A stretch of DNA of 64,000 bases, taken from NCBI RefSeq assembly GCF_003719305.1, contig NZ_RARC01000001.1:1-64000 (forward strand). Reading direction: 5' to 3'. The notes below the pieces were generated by a model. That model ran no database searches, was not told where the DNA came from, and worked only from the letters and a program-made list of their open reading frames with translations. Below are positions 10,454 to 18,517 of the stretch, in pieces (position 1 is the stretch's first letter; the number at the start of each line of letters is the position of its first letter). The position numbers were made by a program, and so were the translations under genes. This DNA comes from Mycolicibacterium stellerae (lineage in GTDB: Bacteria; Actinomycetota; Actinomycetes; Mycobacteriales; Mycobacteriaceae).

Positions 10454-10824
10454 ACGAGAACCCCTTCGGCCGCCAATGCGTGGTAGCCACCGACCACGTC
10501 GGTCGCCTTGTGCAGTCCGAGGTCGACGAGCGACGCCGCGGCAAGGCTGGAGGTGTAGCCCTCCGAGCACAGCACCACCCATTCCACGTCGTCGTCGACG
10601 GCCTCCGGAATTCTGGCGTCACTGGTCGGATCGCAGCGCCACTCCAAGACGTTGCGTTCGATCACCAGTGCTGCCGCGACGCTGCCCTCGCGGTCCCGCT
10701 GCGCCTGGGGGCGGATGTCGACGAGCACCGCGCCGCGTTCCAGCGCGCCAGGCACGGCGTTTGCGGGTAACCGCTGCAACCGGGCGCGTGCGGCGTCGAG
10801 CACCTTGTCGATACGGCTGGCCAT
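10450..10824 (-). CDS. Rhodanese-like sulfurtransferase domain protein
   Basis: This is a single 124-residue rhodanese domain. VDIRPQAQRDREG is the CH2-A-like acidic region, and VVLCSEGYTSSLAA is the active-site loop with the persulfide-carrying Cys. It lies 6 bases downstream of the cysteine dioxygenase gene on the same strand, so the two are probably co-transcribed. A rhodanese next to cysteine dioxygenase suggests handling of sulfane sulfur or of sulfinate products. In M. tuberculosis Rv1066 seems to hold the same place. Confidence 0.88.
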   Translation of the reverse strand: MASRIDKVLDAARARLQRLPANAVPGALERGAVLVDIRPQAQRDREGSVAAALVIERNVLEWRCDPTSDARIPEAVDDDVEWVVLCSEGYTSSLAAASLVDLGLHKATDVVGGYHALAAEGVLV

Positions 10825-10830
10825 CAGTGA

Positions 10831-11346
10831 CTATCCCTCCGGGCCGTCGGTGAGTTCGGTTCGGTTGCGACGCAGGGTGTTCCGATTCGTCACCTCGTAG
10901 TATGACATCGCCGTCAGCGGCGGAGCGTACGCGTGCACGCTCAGCGTGGGGGCGGCGACCGTAAGGCTGTGTGTCGGCGCCCACACGACGTCGTGTACCC
11001 ACCCGAGCGGAAACGCTGCCTGATCGCCCGCGTTGAGCCGACGACGTCGCAACGCCTCACCGTCCCAACGGAATTCGTCGAGTGCACCGGACACCAGCGT
11101 AAGCGCACCGAGCGAACCGCCGTGGTCGTGCAGCTCGGTGGCGTGGTCTTTGACCCAGCTGATCAGCCAGATGTCCAGGTCGTCGTCGCCGTGGATGCGG
11201 GTGTACCAGCGGTCATCGGTCGGCACCCCGCCGGGCGGTAGAAGGTGGTCGTAACGGCCGCTGAGCACGCCGTCGGCGGCCTGATCGACCGCGTTCAGCA
11301 GATCGGGGACGCGCAGGCGGGTAGGGGCGGAGACGGTGGAAACCAT
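10831..11346 (-). CDS. Cysteine dioxygenase (cupin, thiol dioxygenase)
   Basis: The 171-residue cupin oxidises a thiol such as cysteine to its sulfinate using ferrous iron. ELHDHGGSLGAL gives two iron-binding His residues, and GWVHDVVW the third, the 3-His set of thiol dioxygenases. An ATG at 11346 follows GGAG by 5 bases. 3-Mercaptopropionate dioxygenase is an alternative, because the cysteine-specificity residues were not resolved by eye. It is first in a two-gene unit with the rhodanese. Confidence 0.87.
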   Translation of the reverse strand: MVSTVSAPTRLRVPDLLNAVDQAADGVLSGRYDHLLPPGGVPTDDRWYTRIHGDDDLDIWLISWVKDHATELHDHGGSLGALTLVSGALDEFRWDGEALRRRRLNAGDQAAFPLGWVHDVVWAPTHSLTVAAPTLSVHAYAPPLTAMSYYEVTNRNTLRRNRTELTDGPEG

Positions 11347-11456
11347 GAGGACTCCAGAAGTGACAGACGGGTCAGGGGGCGGCGGCTTACGCCGGACAAC
11401 ACCACCCAGACCAGATCCCTGCCATCACGCTGGCGAGTGTTGCATAGATTGGCAGC

Positions 11457-11882
11457 ATGCGCTCCTTCCCCCTATGGGCCGCAGCCGCGGCGGCGATCGT
11501 GGCGATGACAGGTTGTTCGTCGGAGGGCGAGGGCGGTCCGTCGTCGGCAGCACCCGCAACGACGACGGCGTCCAGCTCCGAAACCCACACCCCGGCACCC
11601 GGCGCCACCGAGGTCTCACCGGGCGGCGTGACCACGGCGATCGGCGCCGCCGCCGAGTCGACGGAAGAGGAGTATTCGCAGGCCTGCCAGGCCGCTAAGG
11701 CCTGGATCGACCAGCAGGGCGGCGACCGGAAGTCGCAGATCGAACCGTTCTTGAAGACGATCCAGGACCCCAACACCCCGCCGGGGCCCGCCACCTACAA
11801 CACCCCGTGGGCACAGCTCTCCCCGGCCAGGCAGGCCGCCGTCATCGTCGCCGTCCAGGCGGGCGCCGACTCGCTCTGCTGA
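11457..11882 (+). CDS. lpqV: Lipoprotein LpqV
   Basis: The 141-residue exported lipoprotein has a short signal (RSFPLWAAAAAAIVAMTGC) with lipobox MTGC, a Ser/Thr/Pro-rich linker to about residue 60, then a conserved domain with two Cys (QACQAAKAW and SLC at the end). Size, lipobox and position next to the patatin gene match M. tuberculosis LpqV (Rv1064c). The role is unknown; it is probably anchored on the outer face of the plasma membrane. Confidence 0.85.
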   Translation: MRSFPLWAAAAAAIVAMTGCSSEGEGGPSSAAPATTTASSSETHTPAPGATEVSPGGVTTAIGAAAESTEEEYSQACQAAKAWIDQQGGDRKSQIEPFLKTIQDPNTPPGPATYNTPWAQLSPARQAAVIVAVQAGADSLC

Positions 11883-12000
11883 ATTCGAATCACGGCTGCG
11901 AGAAAGTCGGCTAGGACGGGCCGGCAGCGGGTCGGTCAGCCCCCGGCGTCCCATGTGTGGCGCCCGAGACTGCGCAAGGCCGCGAATTCTGGTGGCGGAT

Positions 12001-12455
12001 TCAAGCTGTCGCTGCAACGTAAGCGGACGGGTCTGAGAGTAGTCGGTCGAGTTCTTCGACGAACGTCATGGGAGCACGCACGCGCTGCACCGGGGCGCTA
12101 ACAGGTTCCAGGTCACAAGCCGGGGTTCTGGGCACGAAACCCGACTGTTGGACCCACGCCACGGCGGCGTTTTCCGACACGCCGGCAATCACAGCAGCTT
12201 GAGCCGTCGATGACCCGGAATACATCGCCGCCCAGAACGCCTCCCGCATCGCGGCTGAAAACCGGATCCCGCAATGGGCCGGTTGGCCGCAATCCCTGCC
12301 GCCTTGGCCCAACCCTGACCCGTCGAGCGATGCACTCCAGCCACCGTGGCCGCCGCCGACTGCGACAATCCCGACCTCAACGCCTCCAGGAAGACCTCAC
12401 GAGCCAACCCCGGAACCTCTTTGCTGCCACGCGAGCGAAACCCATCGAACAACAC
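12001..12455 (-). pseudogene. IS30-family transposase amino-terminal remnant
   Basis: Two HTH modules typical of mycobacterial IS30 transposases are visible: VPGLAREVFLEALRSGLSQ with AGVHRSTGQGW from about 12440, and IRFSAAMREAFWAAMYSG with AGVSENAAVAWV from about 12270. They lie in different minus-strand frames, so a frameshift occurs near 12280. Coding stops at 12001 after about 145 residues, where a full transposase would have about 400 with the DDE catalytic domain. No terminal inverted repeats or target duplication were found. Confidence 0.75.
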
Positions 12456-12563
12456 CCCTAAACCAATCAGGTGTTGCAGCGACCGATTGAGTCTGCCGGT
12501 CAAATCGCGATCCGTCAGCAGGCTCGGGGCGGTTGACGACAGGGTACGGCGCAGAATGGCGGT

Positions 12564-13532
12564 ATGGCTGGCAATCGGGTCGCGCTGGCGCTCGGCAGCG
12601 GGGGCGCACGGGGATACGCCCACATCGGGGTGATCGCGGAGCTGCATGACCGGGGCTATGAGATCGTCGGGATCGCCGGGTCGTCCATGGGCGCGCTCGT
12701 CGGCGGCCTGCAGGCGGCGGGCAAGCTCGACGAATTCGCCGAGTGGGCAATGTCGTTGACGCAGCGCGCGGTGCTGCGGCTGCTGGATCCGTCGATCACG
12801 GCGGCCGGGGTGCTGCGCGCGGCGAAGATCCTCGACGCGGTGCGCGACATCCTCGGCGAGGTCACCATTGAGCAGCTTCCGATCCCCTACACCGCCGTGA
12901 CCACCGACCTGATCGCAGGCAAGTCGGTGTGGCTGCAGAGGGGTCCGGTCGACGAGGCGATCAGGGCGTCCATCGCCATACCCGGCGTCATCACCCCGCA
13001 CATCCTCGACGGCCGCCTGCTCGCCGACGGCGGCATCCTCGACCCGCTGCCGATGGCGCCGATCGCGGCCGTCAACGCCGACCTCACCATCGCCGTCAGC
13101 CTCAGCGGCAGCGAGGCGGGCGGCCGCTACGAGCCGACGGACGCCGAACCGCGGGCGACGACGGAATGGCTGAACAGGATGTGGCGCAGCACCTCTTCGC
13201 TGCTCGACACCAACGCCGCCCGGTCGGTGCTCGACACGCAGACAGGGCGCGCCATGTTGAGCAGGTTCAGCAGTGCCGCCGACGAGGACGACCCCGATGC
13301 GGTGCCCGACGGCGGACCAGTACCCAAGATGGGCAGCTTCGAGGTGATGAATCGCACCATCGACATCGCCCAGGCCGCTCTGGCGCGTCACACATTGGCC
13401 GCCTACCCGCCCGACCTCCTGATCGAGGTGCCCCGAACCGCTTGCCGCAGCCTGGAATTCCATCGCGCTGCGGAAGTCATCGACATCGGCCGCGAACTGG
13501 CCGCGCAGGCCATCAAGGCGCTGGAGTGCTGA
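12564..13532 (+). CDS. Patatin-like phospholipase (Rv1063c-like)
   Basis: The 322-residue serine hydrolase has the patatin Ser-Asp dyad: GSGGARGYAHIG oxyanion loop near the start, GSSMG nucleophile (about residue 41), and LLADGGILDPLP with the catalytic Asp (about residue 155). No signal peptide is seen, so it is probably cytosolic or peripheral. It would release fatty acids from lipids. It converges on the ADTKP-repeat gene, with a strong hairpin between them. A second patatin gene lies 1 kb away. Confidence 0.88.
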   Translation: MAGNRVALALGSGGARGYAHIGVIAELHDRGYEIVGIAGSSMGALVGGLQAAGKLDEFAEWAMSLTQRAVLRLLDPSITAAGVLRAAKILDAVRDILGEVTIEQLPIPYTAVTTDLIAGKSVWLQRGPVDEAIRASIAIPGVITPHILDGRLLADGGILDPLPMAPIAAVNADLTIAVSLSGSEAGGRYEPTDAEPRATTEWLNRMWRSTSSLLDTNAARSVLDTQTGRAMLSRFSSAADEDDPDAVPDGGPVPKMGSFEVMNRTIDIAQAALARHTLAAYPPDLLIEVPRTACRSLEFHRAAEVIDIGRELAAQAIKALEC

Positions 13533-13539
13533 GAACGCG

Positions 13540-13575
13540 CTTCAGCCCAGGCCTGGGAGAGGGCCTGGGCTGAAG
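13540..13575. terminator. Bidirectional hairpin terminator
   Basis: CTTCAGCCCAGGCC (13540-13553) and GGCCTGGGCTGAAG (13562-13575) form a perfect 14-bp stem with an 8-base loop, between convergent genes. Confidence 0.9.
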
Positions 13576-13595
13576 CTTCGAAATGGCTTGTGCGG

Positions 13596-14330
13596 TTATT
13601 TGTTTCCGCACGCACAACCGCCGAACTCGAGCAACGGGTCCACATCGGTGCCGCCGATCTTGGTCCCGGTCGTGGTGTCGGCGGGCTTGGTGTCCGCCGG
13701 CTTGGTGTCGGCAGGCTTGGTGTCCGCCGGCTTGGTGTCCGCAGGCTTGGTGTCTGCGGGCTTGGTGTCCGCAGGCTTGGTGTCGGCAGGCTTGGTGTCG
13801 GCAGGCTTGGTGTCCGCCGGCTTGGTGTCCGCCGGCTTGGTGTCCGCCGGCTTGGTGTCCGCCGGCTTGGTGTCCGCCGGCTTGGTGTCCGCCGGCTTGG
13901 TGTCGGCGGGTTTGGTCGTGTTCGCCGGGGTCTGGCTTTGCGCCGGAGCCTGGCCCTGAACCGGGGCCGGTCCGGCGATCTGACGGGGAGCGGAGGGTGT
14001 GAAAACCCGCACCGACGGTGCCGGGTTGTTGACGACGACCGGGGAGGCCGGGTCGTCGTTGGTGTTCAGCCCGGGGATGTTGATCTCAGAGGGGATGTTG
14101 AACACCGTCGAGGGCTGTGAGGCCGCGGTCTGCTCGGGCTGGCTCGAGTTCATCAGGTAGATGCCGCCGAAGGCTGCGGCGCCGACGACCGCAATGCCCG
14201 CGACCATCAGCAGGCCCTTGCTCGCCGCGGCGGACTGTGCGACCGGCGCGGCCATCGGCATCGGCTGCTGCATCGGGGCGTAGCCGTTGTAGTAGTTCTG
14301 ATTGCTGTTCTGGGGGTAGTAGCCGTTCAT
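13596..14330 (-). CDS. Membrane-anchored protein with ADTKP tandem repeats
   Basis: The 244-residue protein starts at ATG 14330 with AGGAGA 4 bases upstream (MNGYYPQNSNQ). Order: Gln/Asn/Tyr/Met-rich cytoplasmic end, one membrane helix (about residues 37-56, KGLLMVAGIAVVGAAAFGGI), a Pro/Asn-rich linker, about 15-16 perfect five-residue repeats ADTKP, and a short tail ending GGCACGNK with two Cys. The repeat could form an extended stalk through peptidoglycan, with the Cys tail as a cap or crosslink; that is inference. No known family was recognised beyond mycobacterial proteins with a QPMP-type amino end. Confidence 0.82.
   Translation of the reverse strand: MNGYYPQNSNQNYYNGYAPMQQPMPMAAPVAQSAAASKGLLMVAGIAVVGAAAFGGIYLMNSSQPEQTAASQPSTVFNIPSEINIPGLNTNDDPASPVVVNNPAPSVRVFTPSAPRQIAGPAPVQGQAPAQSQTPANTTKPADTKPADTKPADTKPADTKPADTKPADTKPADTKPADTKPADTKPADTKPADTKPADTKPADTKPADTKPADTKPADTTTGTKIGGTDVDPLLEFGGCACGNK
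13674..13912 (-). repeat. 15-bp tandem repeats encoding ADTKP
   Basis: About 15-16 copies of a 15-base unit (plus-strand form GGCTTGGTGTCSGCM) lie head to tail inside the preceding gene. Copies differ only in the alanine codon (GCG/GCC/GCA) and in one or two nearby third positions. This is a VNTR-like array expected to vary in length between strains and to be error-prone in assembly. Confidence 0.93.
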
Positions 14331-14475
14331 GATTTCTCCTGTGGTCTGAAGCTGCCTTTGTGCCGCTTTCACAGGTAGGAGCGTTGGGCCCAGATCAGTC
14401 GCACAATTTTTCAGAAGAAATTCGACGAAAATTTTCGCCAACCTGTTTGCGCAGGTCAGCGCCGTTCAGACGTGA

Positions 14476-15333
14476 TCAGCCCGCCAGGAACTCGGCGATT
14501 TCACCGGCGATCCGGCGGCCCTGCGCACGCCCGGCGCGTGCCGACGGTTCCCGGCATGCGGGGTCAAGAGGGTTGGGGCCGAACGCCGCCAACGAGTCGT
14601 CGTCGGCGAACACCCCCATACAGCGGCCGCTGAAGGCGTCGACCTCGACGGCCGGGTCGGGACCGAACGGTGACGGCGCTCCCTTACCCGACGGCACAAG
14701 CACGACGGCCGCGTCGCAGTCTGCGGCCAGTTTCAAGTTCATCGTGCTGCCGACACCACCATCCATGTATCGCCGTTCGCCGATGGTGACGGGTGGCCAT
14801 GCGCCAGGCACCGCGCAGCTCGCGGCGACAGCGTCGATCAGCTCGACGCCCGATTTCCTGTCGAAGGCGACCAGCTCGCCTGTCCCGATGTCGATCGCGG
14901 TGATGCGCATATCGCGGTCCGGCCAGTCGTGTGACGGCAACCGCTGGGCGATCACATCGCGTCGGACCGCCTCCGAAACGGTGGGCGTGGTGTTCGCGAC
15001 GGCGCCGATGCGCTGCAGCTTCTGCTCCTTGCTGGCATCTGGGTCCGACAGCGCATTGAGGAACAGCTCGGTGATGTCGTCGATGTCGACGCTGGGGCTG
15101 ATCTCCTTGGACGTGCCTTTGATCTGCCGCTCGTACAGCTCGTCGAGGCTCAGACCGCTGCCGAGCTGCGCGGCGACCGCCGACCCGGCAGAGGTGCCGA
15201 TGAGAACGTCGGAATCCAGCAGGGCGCGCGCCGTCGCGGCCGCTTCGTCTTCGATGCCCCGCAGAATGCCGATCTCCCAGGCGATACCTGCCAGTCCCCC
15301 GCCTGCCAGCACCAGACCACGTTTCGATGTCAC
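14476..15333 (-). CDS. Patatin-like phospholipase (Rv1062-like)
   Basis: The 285-residue protein starts at GTG 15333 (VTSKRGLVLAGGG); this length equals what is recalled for Rv1062. GGGLAGIAWEIG is the oxyanion loop, GTSAGS (about residue 44) holds the nucleophile, and YMDGGVGS (about residue 190) the catalytic Asp of the patatin dyad. The upstream in-frame codons to 15513 overlap the divergent gene's promoter and are not used. It is unlike the patatin at 12564 (GSSMG elbow), so the two are not recent duplicates. Confidence 0.88.
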   Translation of the reverse strand: MTSKRGLVLAGGGLAGIAWEIGILRGIEDEAAATARALLDSDVLIGTSAGSAVAAQLGSGLSLDELYERQIKGTSKEISPSVDIDDITELFLNALSDPDASKEQKLQRIGAVANTTPTVSEAVRRDVIAQRLPSHDWPDRDMRITAIDIGTGELVAFDRKSGVELIDAVAASCAVPGAWPPVTIGERRYMDGGVGSTMNLKLAADCDAAVVLVPSGKGAPSPFGPDPAVEVDAFSGRCMGVFADDDSLAAFGPNPLDPACREPSARAGRAQGRRIAGEIAEFLAG

Positions 15334-15397
15334 GCACGAAAGTCTGCCAGGCTGGCGATAATCAACCTGAACGCCAACCCTGGAGGAGCACACGTCG

Positions 15398-16504
15398 ATG
15401 AAGACGAAGGCCGCCGTGCTGTGGGGACTACACCAGAAGTGGGAGGTCGAGGAGATCGACCTGGACGGCCCCGGGCACGCCGAGGTGATGGTCAAGATGG
15501 CCGCAAGCGGCATGTGTCACTCCGACGAACATCTCGTCACCGGCGACCTGAAAATGACGATGCCGGTGGTCGGCGGACACGAAGGCGCGGGCGTCGTGGT
15601 GGAGGTGGGCGAAGGCGTCGCCGACGTGGCCGAAGGCGATCCGGTGGTGCTGAGCTTCATCCCCGCATGCGGTCGGTGCGGGCCGTGTGTGCGCGGCATC
15701 AGCAACCTGTGCGAACTCGGGATGCATCTGCTGCGGGGCCCGCAGCTTGACGGCACCCACCGCTTCCACGCCCGCGGCCACGACGTCGGCCAAATGTGCT
15801 TGCTCGGAACGTTTTCCGAGTACACCGTGGTGCCGACGGCGTCGGTGGTCAAGGTCGACGAAAGCGTCCCGCTTGACAAGGCGGCACTGGTCGGATGCGG
15901 TGTCACCACCGGATACGGCAGCACGGTCAACACCGGCGAGGCCACTGCCGGCGACACGGTGGTGGTGATGGGCGTCGGCGGCGTCGGCATCAACGCGGTT
16001 CAGGCGGCCCGCATCGTCGGGGCCCGGCACGTGGTTGCACTCGACCCGGTCGAGTACAAGCGCACTCGAGCAACCGAATTCGGTGCCACCCACACCGCGG
16101 CGACCCTCGAGGAGGCCGCCTCGCTGGTGATCGGGCTGACCCACGGCCAGAAGGCCGACGTCTGCGTCGTCACCACCGATGTCGCCGAAGGCGCCTACGT
16201 CGCACAGGCGCTGAGCCTGGTCGGCAAGCGCGGCCGCGTGGTGATGACGGCGATGGCGCACCCGGACGAGAAACAGGTGAACCTGTCGCTGGTCGACCTG
16301 ACGCTATTCGAAAAGCAGGTTCGCGGTTCACTTTTCGGTTCGTCGAATCCACGTGTCGATATCTTCAAGATGCTCGACCTTTATGACTCCGGTCAGCTCA
16401 AGCTCGACGAGTTGATCACCCGGGAATACGAACTGTCCGACATCAATGCCGGATACGACGACCTGCGCAATGGCCGTAATCTGCGCGGGCTGATCCGGTT
16501 CTGA
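15398..16504 (+). CDS. NDMA-dependent, zinc-containing alcohol dehydrogenase (AdhD-like)
   Basis: The 368-residue medium-chain dehydrogenase has GMCHSDEH and GGHEGAGVV for the catalytic zinc, CGRCGPCVRGISNLC for the structural zinc (four Cys), and the nucleotide motif GVGGVG. Family members in actinomycetes keep tightly bound NAD and use an external acceptor (N,N-dimethyl-4-nitrosoaniline in assays). Mycofactocin has been proposed as the natural carrier. Length matches AdhD of M. tuberculosis. GGAGGAG precedes the ATG. The stop overlaps the next start by one base (TGATG). Confidence 0.87.
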   Translation: MKTKAAVLWGLHQKWEVEEIDLDGPGHAEVMVKMAASGMCHSDEHLVTGDLKMTMPVVGGHEGAGVVVEVGEGVADVAEGDPVVLSFIPACGRCGPCVRGISNLCELGMHLLRGPQLDGTHRFHARGHDVGQMCLLGTFSEYTVVPTASVVKVDESVPLDKAALVGCGVTTGYGSTVNTGEATAGDTVVVMGVGGVGINAVQAARIVGARHVVALDPVEYKRTRATEFGATHTAATLEEAASLVIGLTHGQKADVCVVTTDVAEGAYVAQALSLVGKRGRVVMTAMAHPDEKQVNLSLVDLTLFEKQVRGSLFGSSNPRVDIFKMLDLYDSGQLKLDELITREYELSDINAGYDDLRNGRNLRGLIRF

Positions 16505-17229
16505 TGGTCCACGCTCGCATCACCGTCGTCGTGGTGGCCGCATTGCTGGTCTGCGCGCCGACGGCCGTCGCCGAACCGCCAGCGCCTCCGTCGCCGATCG
16601 TCCCGGCCCCGGTTCAGCCGGCCAACATCGGCGACCTGAAGACCGAGGCGACGCGGTATTACGACAACGGCGCCTATCTGACCGATCTGCAGCTGGCCGC
16701 GTGGCCCGCCATCCCGTGGATCGACGAGCGGGCCGCGGCCGTCAACCGGCCCGCGGTGGTCTTCGACATCGACGAGACCGTGCTGTCGAACTGGGAAGCC
16801 ATCAAGGCCAACGACTTCGGCCGGGTCTACGGTGGCCCGTGCAACGCGCTGCCCCACGGTCCCTGCGGTTTGCAGGCATGGGATCTGAGCGCGCGGTCCG
16901 CCGTTATCCCGCCGACGATGGACGTCTACAACACCGCGAAGGACCGCGGCGCAGCGATCTTCTTCATCACCGGCCGCCAGGAGTCACAGCGGGCGGCGAC
17001 CGAACGCAACCTCGCCGACGTCGGATACACCGGCTACTCCCGGCTGATCATGGAACCCGATGGTGCCCATTATGTTTCGGCTGCCGATTTCAAGGCCCCG
17101 CAACGGCAGGCCATCGAGGGTGAGGGCTACACCATCATCGTCAACATGGGCGACCAGCCGTCGGATCTCGACGGCGGGTTCGCCGAACGCACGTTCCTGC
17201 TGCCGAACCCGTTCTACCGCATCCCGTGA
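16504..17229 (+). CDS. Secreted HAD-superfamily acid phosphatase (class B-like)
   Basis: The 241-residue protein has a signal peptide (VVVAALLVCAPTAVAEPP). The HAD motif VFDIDETVLSNWE (about residue 88) supplies the nucleophilic Asp and acid Asp, and FITGRQE is motif II. The late GDQPSDLDGG region supplies the Mg-binding acids. It would dephosphorylate small phosphate esters outside the membrane. It is translationally coupled to the alcohol dehydrogenase gene by a one-base overlap, although no functional link is obvious. Confidence 0.85.
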   Translation: MVHARITVVVVAALLVCAPTAVAEPPAPPSPIVPAPVQPANIGDLKTEATRYYDNGAYLTDLQLAAWPAIPWIDERAAAVNRPAVVFDIDETVLSNWEAIKANDFGRVYGGPCNALPHGPCGLQAWDLSARSAVIPPTMDVYNTAKDRGAAIFFITGRQESQRAATERNLADVGYTGYSRLIMEPDGAHYVSAADFKAPQRQAIEGEGYTIIVNMGDQPSDLDGGFAERTFLLPNPFYRIP

Positions 17230-17233
17230 CGAT

Positions 17234-17707
17234 TCAGTGCACGAGCTGCCTGGACAGCTCATCCAGCGACTGGCGGGCGTAGCCCTTCCACAGCTTGCCG
17301 AATATCGGCAGCAAGGGCGCGGTGAGCCCGCTGCGCGGGTGGATGGTCCACCGCCACGTCACGTTGGTGCCTGCGCCGATCGGCTCGAAGATCCACTCAC
17401 CGTCGACGTGGGCGACCAGCGGCGACAGCGGGCCCTTGACGTCGGTCAGCGTGTAGCCGAATGAATGGGGCGGATCGAACTGGGTGAGCTGCTCGTGCAT
17501 GCTGCCGCCGCCGACCAGCACAACGGTGCGGGACTGCCCGACGGCGTCCCAATCACCGGTCTGGTCCCGGGTTTCCTTGATCGGCGGGATCGGGCCGTAC
17601 CAACGTCGGAACAGGGACGGCAACGGCATCGGGACCATGTCGCGGAAGACATCGTCGCGGCCCATTGAGATGGTGCGGGACTGCTCGACAACCAACGGCT
17701 CAGCCAT
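17234..17707 (-). CDS. SRPBCC/polyketide-cyclase-like lipid-binding protein
   Basis: The 157-residue protein has the START/Bet v1-like fold pattern: an amino EQSRTISMGRDDVFRDM strand-helix, the core WDAVGQSRTVVLVGG, and a long carboxyl helix with LLPIFGKLWKGYARQSLDEL. Family members bind hydrophobic ligands. The start is ATG 17707, with GTG 17710 possible. It lies 9 bases downstream of the hemophore-related gene on the same strand, so co-transcription is likely. Confidence 0.8.
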   Translation of the reverse strand: MAEPLVVEQSRTISMGRDDVFRDMVPMPLPSLFRRWYGPIPPIKETRDQTGDWDAVGQSRTVVLVGGGSMHEQLTQFDPPHSFGYTLTDVKGPLSPLVAHVDGEWIFEPIGAGTNVTWRWTIHPRSGLTAPLLPIFGKLWKGYARQSLDELSRQLVH

Positions 17708-17716
17708 CACACGAGA

Positions 17717-18067
17717 CTAGCTCGGCAACTCCACCTCGCAGCGGTCTCGGAACTCCAGCGAAGGCGCGCGTATCGCCCTGACCTCCGCTTCCACCTGCGG
17801 GTTGGCGTCGAGGTACTCCTGCAAGTGCTGACGCTGCTGGTCTCGAGGAAGGCCCTTGAGGTCGGTGAAGAAGACGTTCACGTCCGGGTGGGTGAAGAGA
17901 TAGGCCGACATGGCGGCGGACACGCCGGTCAGCACACCGGCCAGGTCCGCGGCGGTGCAGTTCGGGGGTGGGGGATCGTCCGCGGCTGCCGGTGCCGCGG
18001 TCGCCACCAGAATCGCGGCGACAAGCGCCGAAACTCCGCACATCAAGCGTCGTTGCTTAATCACCAT
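17717..18067 (-). CDS. Hemophore-related secreted protein (Rv0203/MHB family)
   Basis: The 116-residue protein has a signal peptide (VSALVAAILVATAAPAAADD) and then a helical domain with two Cys (NCTAADLAG and FRDRCEV), as in the mycobacterial haem-binding family of Rv0203. FTHPDVNVFFTDLKGLP is characteristic. It is probably exported and may bind haem; the Tyr/His ligands were not mapped. AAGGAG lies 8 bases upstream of the ATG. No IdeR-type iron box was seen upstream. Confidence 0.82.
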   Translation of the reverse strand: MVIKQRRLMCGVSALVAAILVATAAPAAADDPPPPNCTAADLAGVLTGVSAAMSAYLFTHPDVNVFFTDLKGLPRDQQRQHLQEYLDANPQVEAEVRAIRAPSLEFRDRCEVELPS

Positions 18068-18117
18068 TCGTTGTGCTCCTTACGGGAACTAGCTGGGTCT
18101 GACGTGACGCGCGCTGC

Positions 18118-18426
18118 TCAGATGCAACCGCTGACGCTGATCCGGCGCCCGAAGTTGGCGCACACGTTGACATTCGGCGGCGGAGGCGGTGGCGGAGGAG
18201 GCGGTGGGGCCATGTCATAGTCCTCGGGCAACGGCGCATAGACCGCGGGCGGCGGCACGTAGGGCGCGACCGCGTCGGCGATGCTCCCGCACCCGCTCAC
18301 CGAGACGTGGCGTCCGCCCACCGACCCGCAGACATCGGCGTTGGCCGACACCGGCTCTGACAGGACGGCGAGTCCGATCACTACGGCGCACAGCCCAAGC
18401 GGTGCAGTTGTCTTGAATGCGATCAC
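18118..18426 (-). CDS. Small secreted protein with a proline run between two Cys-x-SVSGC motifs
   Basis: The 102-residue protein starts at GTG 18426 (GAGGTACACGCT upstream). After a signal peptide (LAVLSEPVSANA) it has VCGSVGGRHVSVSGC, then a Pro/Tyr-rich middle with about a dozen consecutive prolines, then VCANFGRRISVSGC at the extreme end. The two terminal motifs are near repeats, each with two Cys 10-12 apart, suggesting two small disulfide loops joined by a rigid rod. No known function. It lies 50 bases upstream of the hemophore-related gene, same strand. Confidence 0.78.
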   Translation of the reverse strand: MIAFKTTAPLGLCAVVIGLAVLSEPVSANADVCGSVGGRHVSVSGCGSIADAVAPYVPPPAVYAPLPEDYDMAPPPPPPPPPPPNVNVCANFGRRISVSGCI

Positions 18427-18517
18427 AGCGTGTACCTCGAGTCGATGGAGATGCTTATCACGATGTCGGCAATTCTGCGCCGGCCCAAGGGCAGAAAGTC
18501 CCTATTCGCAAGGGAAA

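Noticed and set aside
8824..10582. Long opposite-frame and antisense ORFs over the Rv1069c-like gene
   Set aside because: Shadow frames without family motifs; the membrane-hydrolase frame explains the region.
12189..13463. 424-codon minus-strand ORF antisense to the patatin gene
   Set aside because: Most of it is a shadow of the patatin. Only the last 90 or so codons carry real IS30-like HTH sequence, annotated separately as a pseudogene.
13674..13912. CRISPR-like array
   Set aside because: The units are contiguous 15-mers without spacers and lie inside a coding sequence; no cas genes are nearby.
13588..14120. Long plus-strand ORFs with GLVSA or RRLGV repeats
   Set aside because: They are reverse-strand readings of the ADTKP tandem repeat. 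A repeat unit divisible by three keeps all frames open; start and ribosome-site evidence supports only the minus-strand gene.
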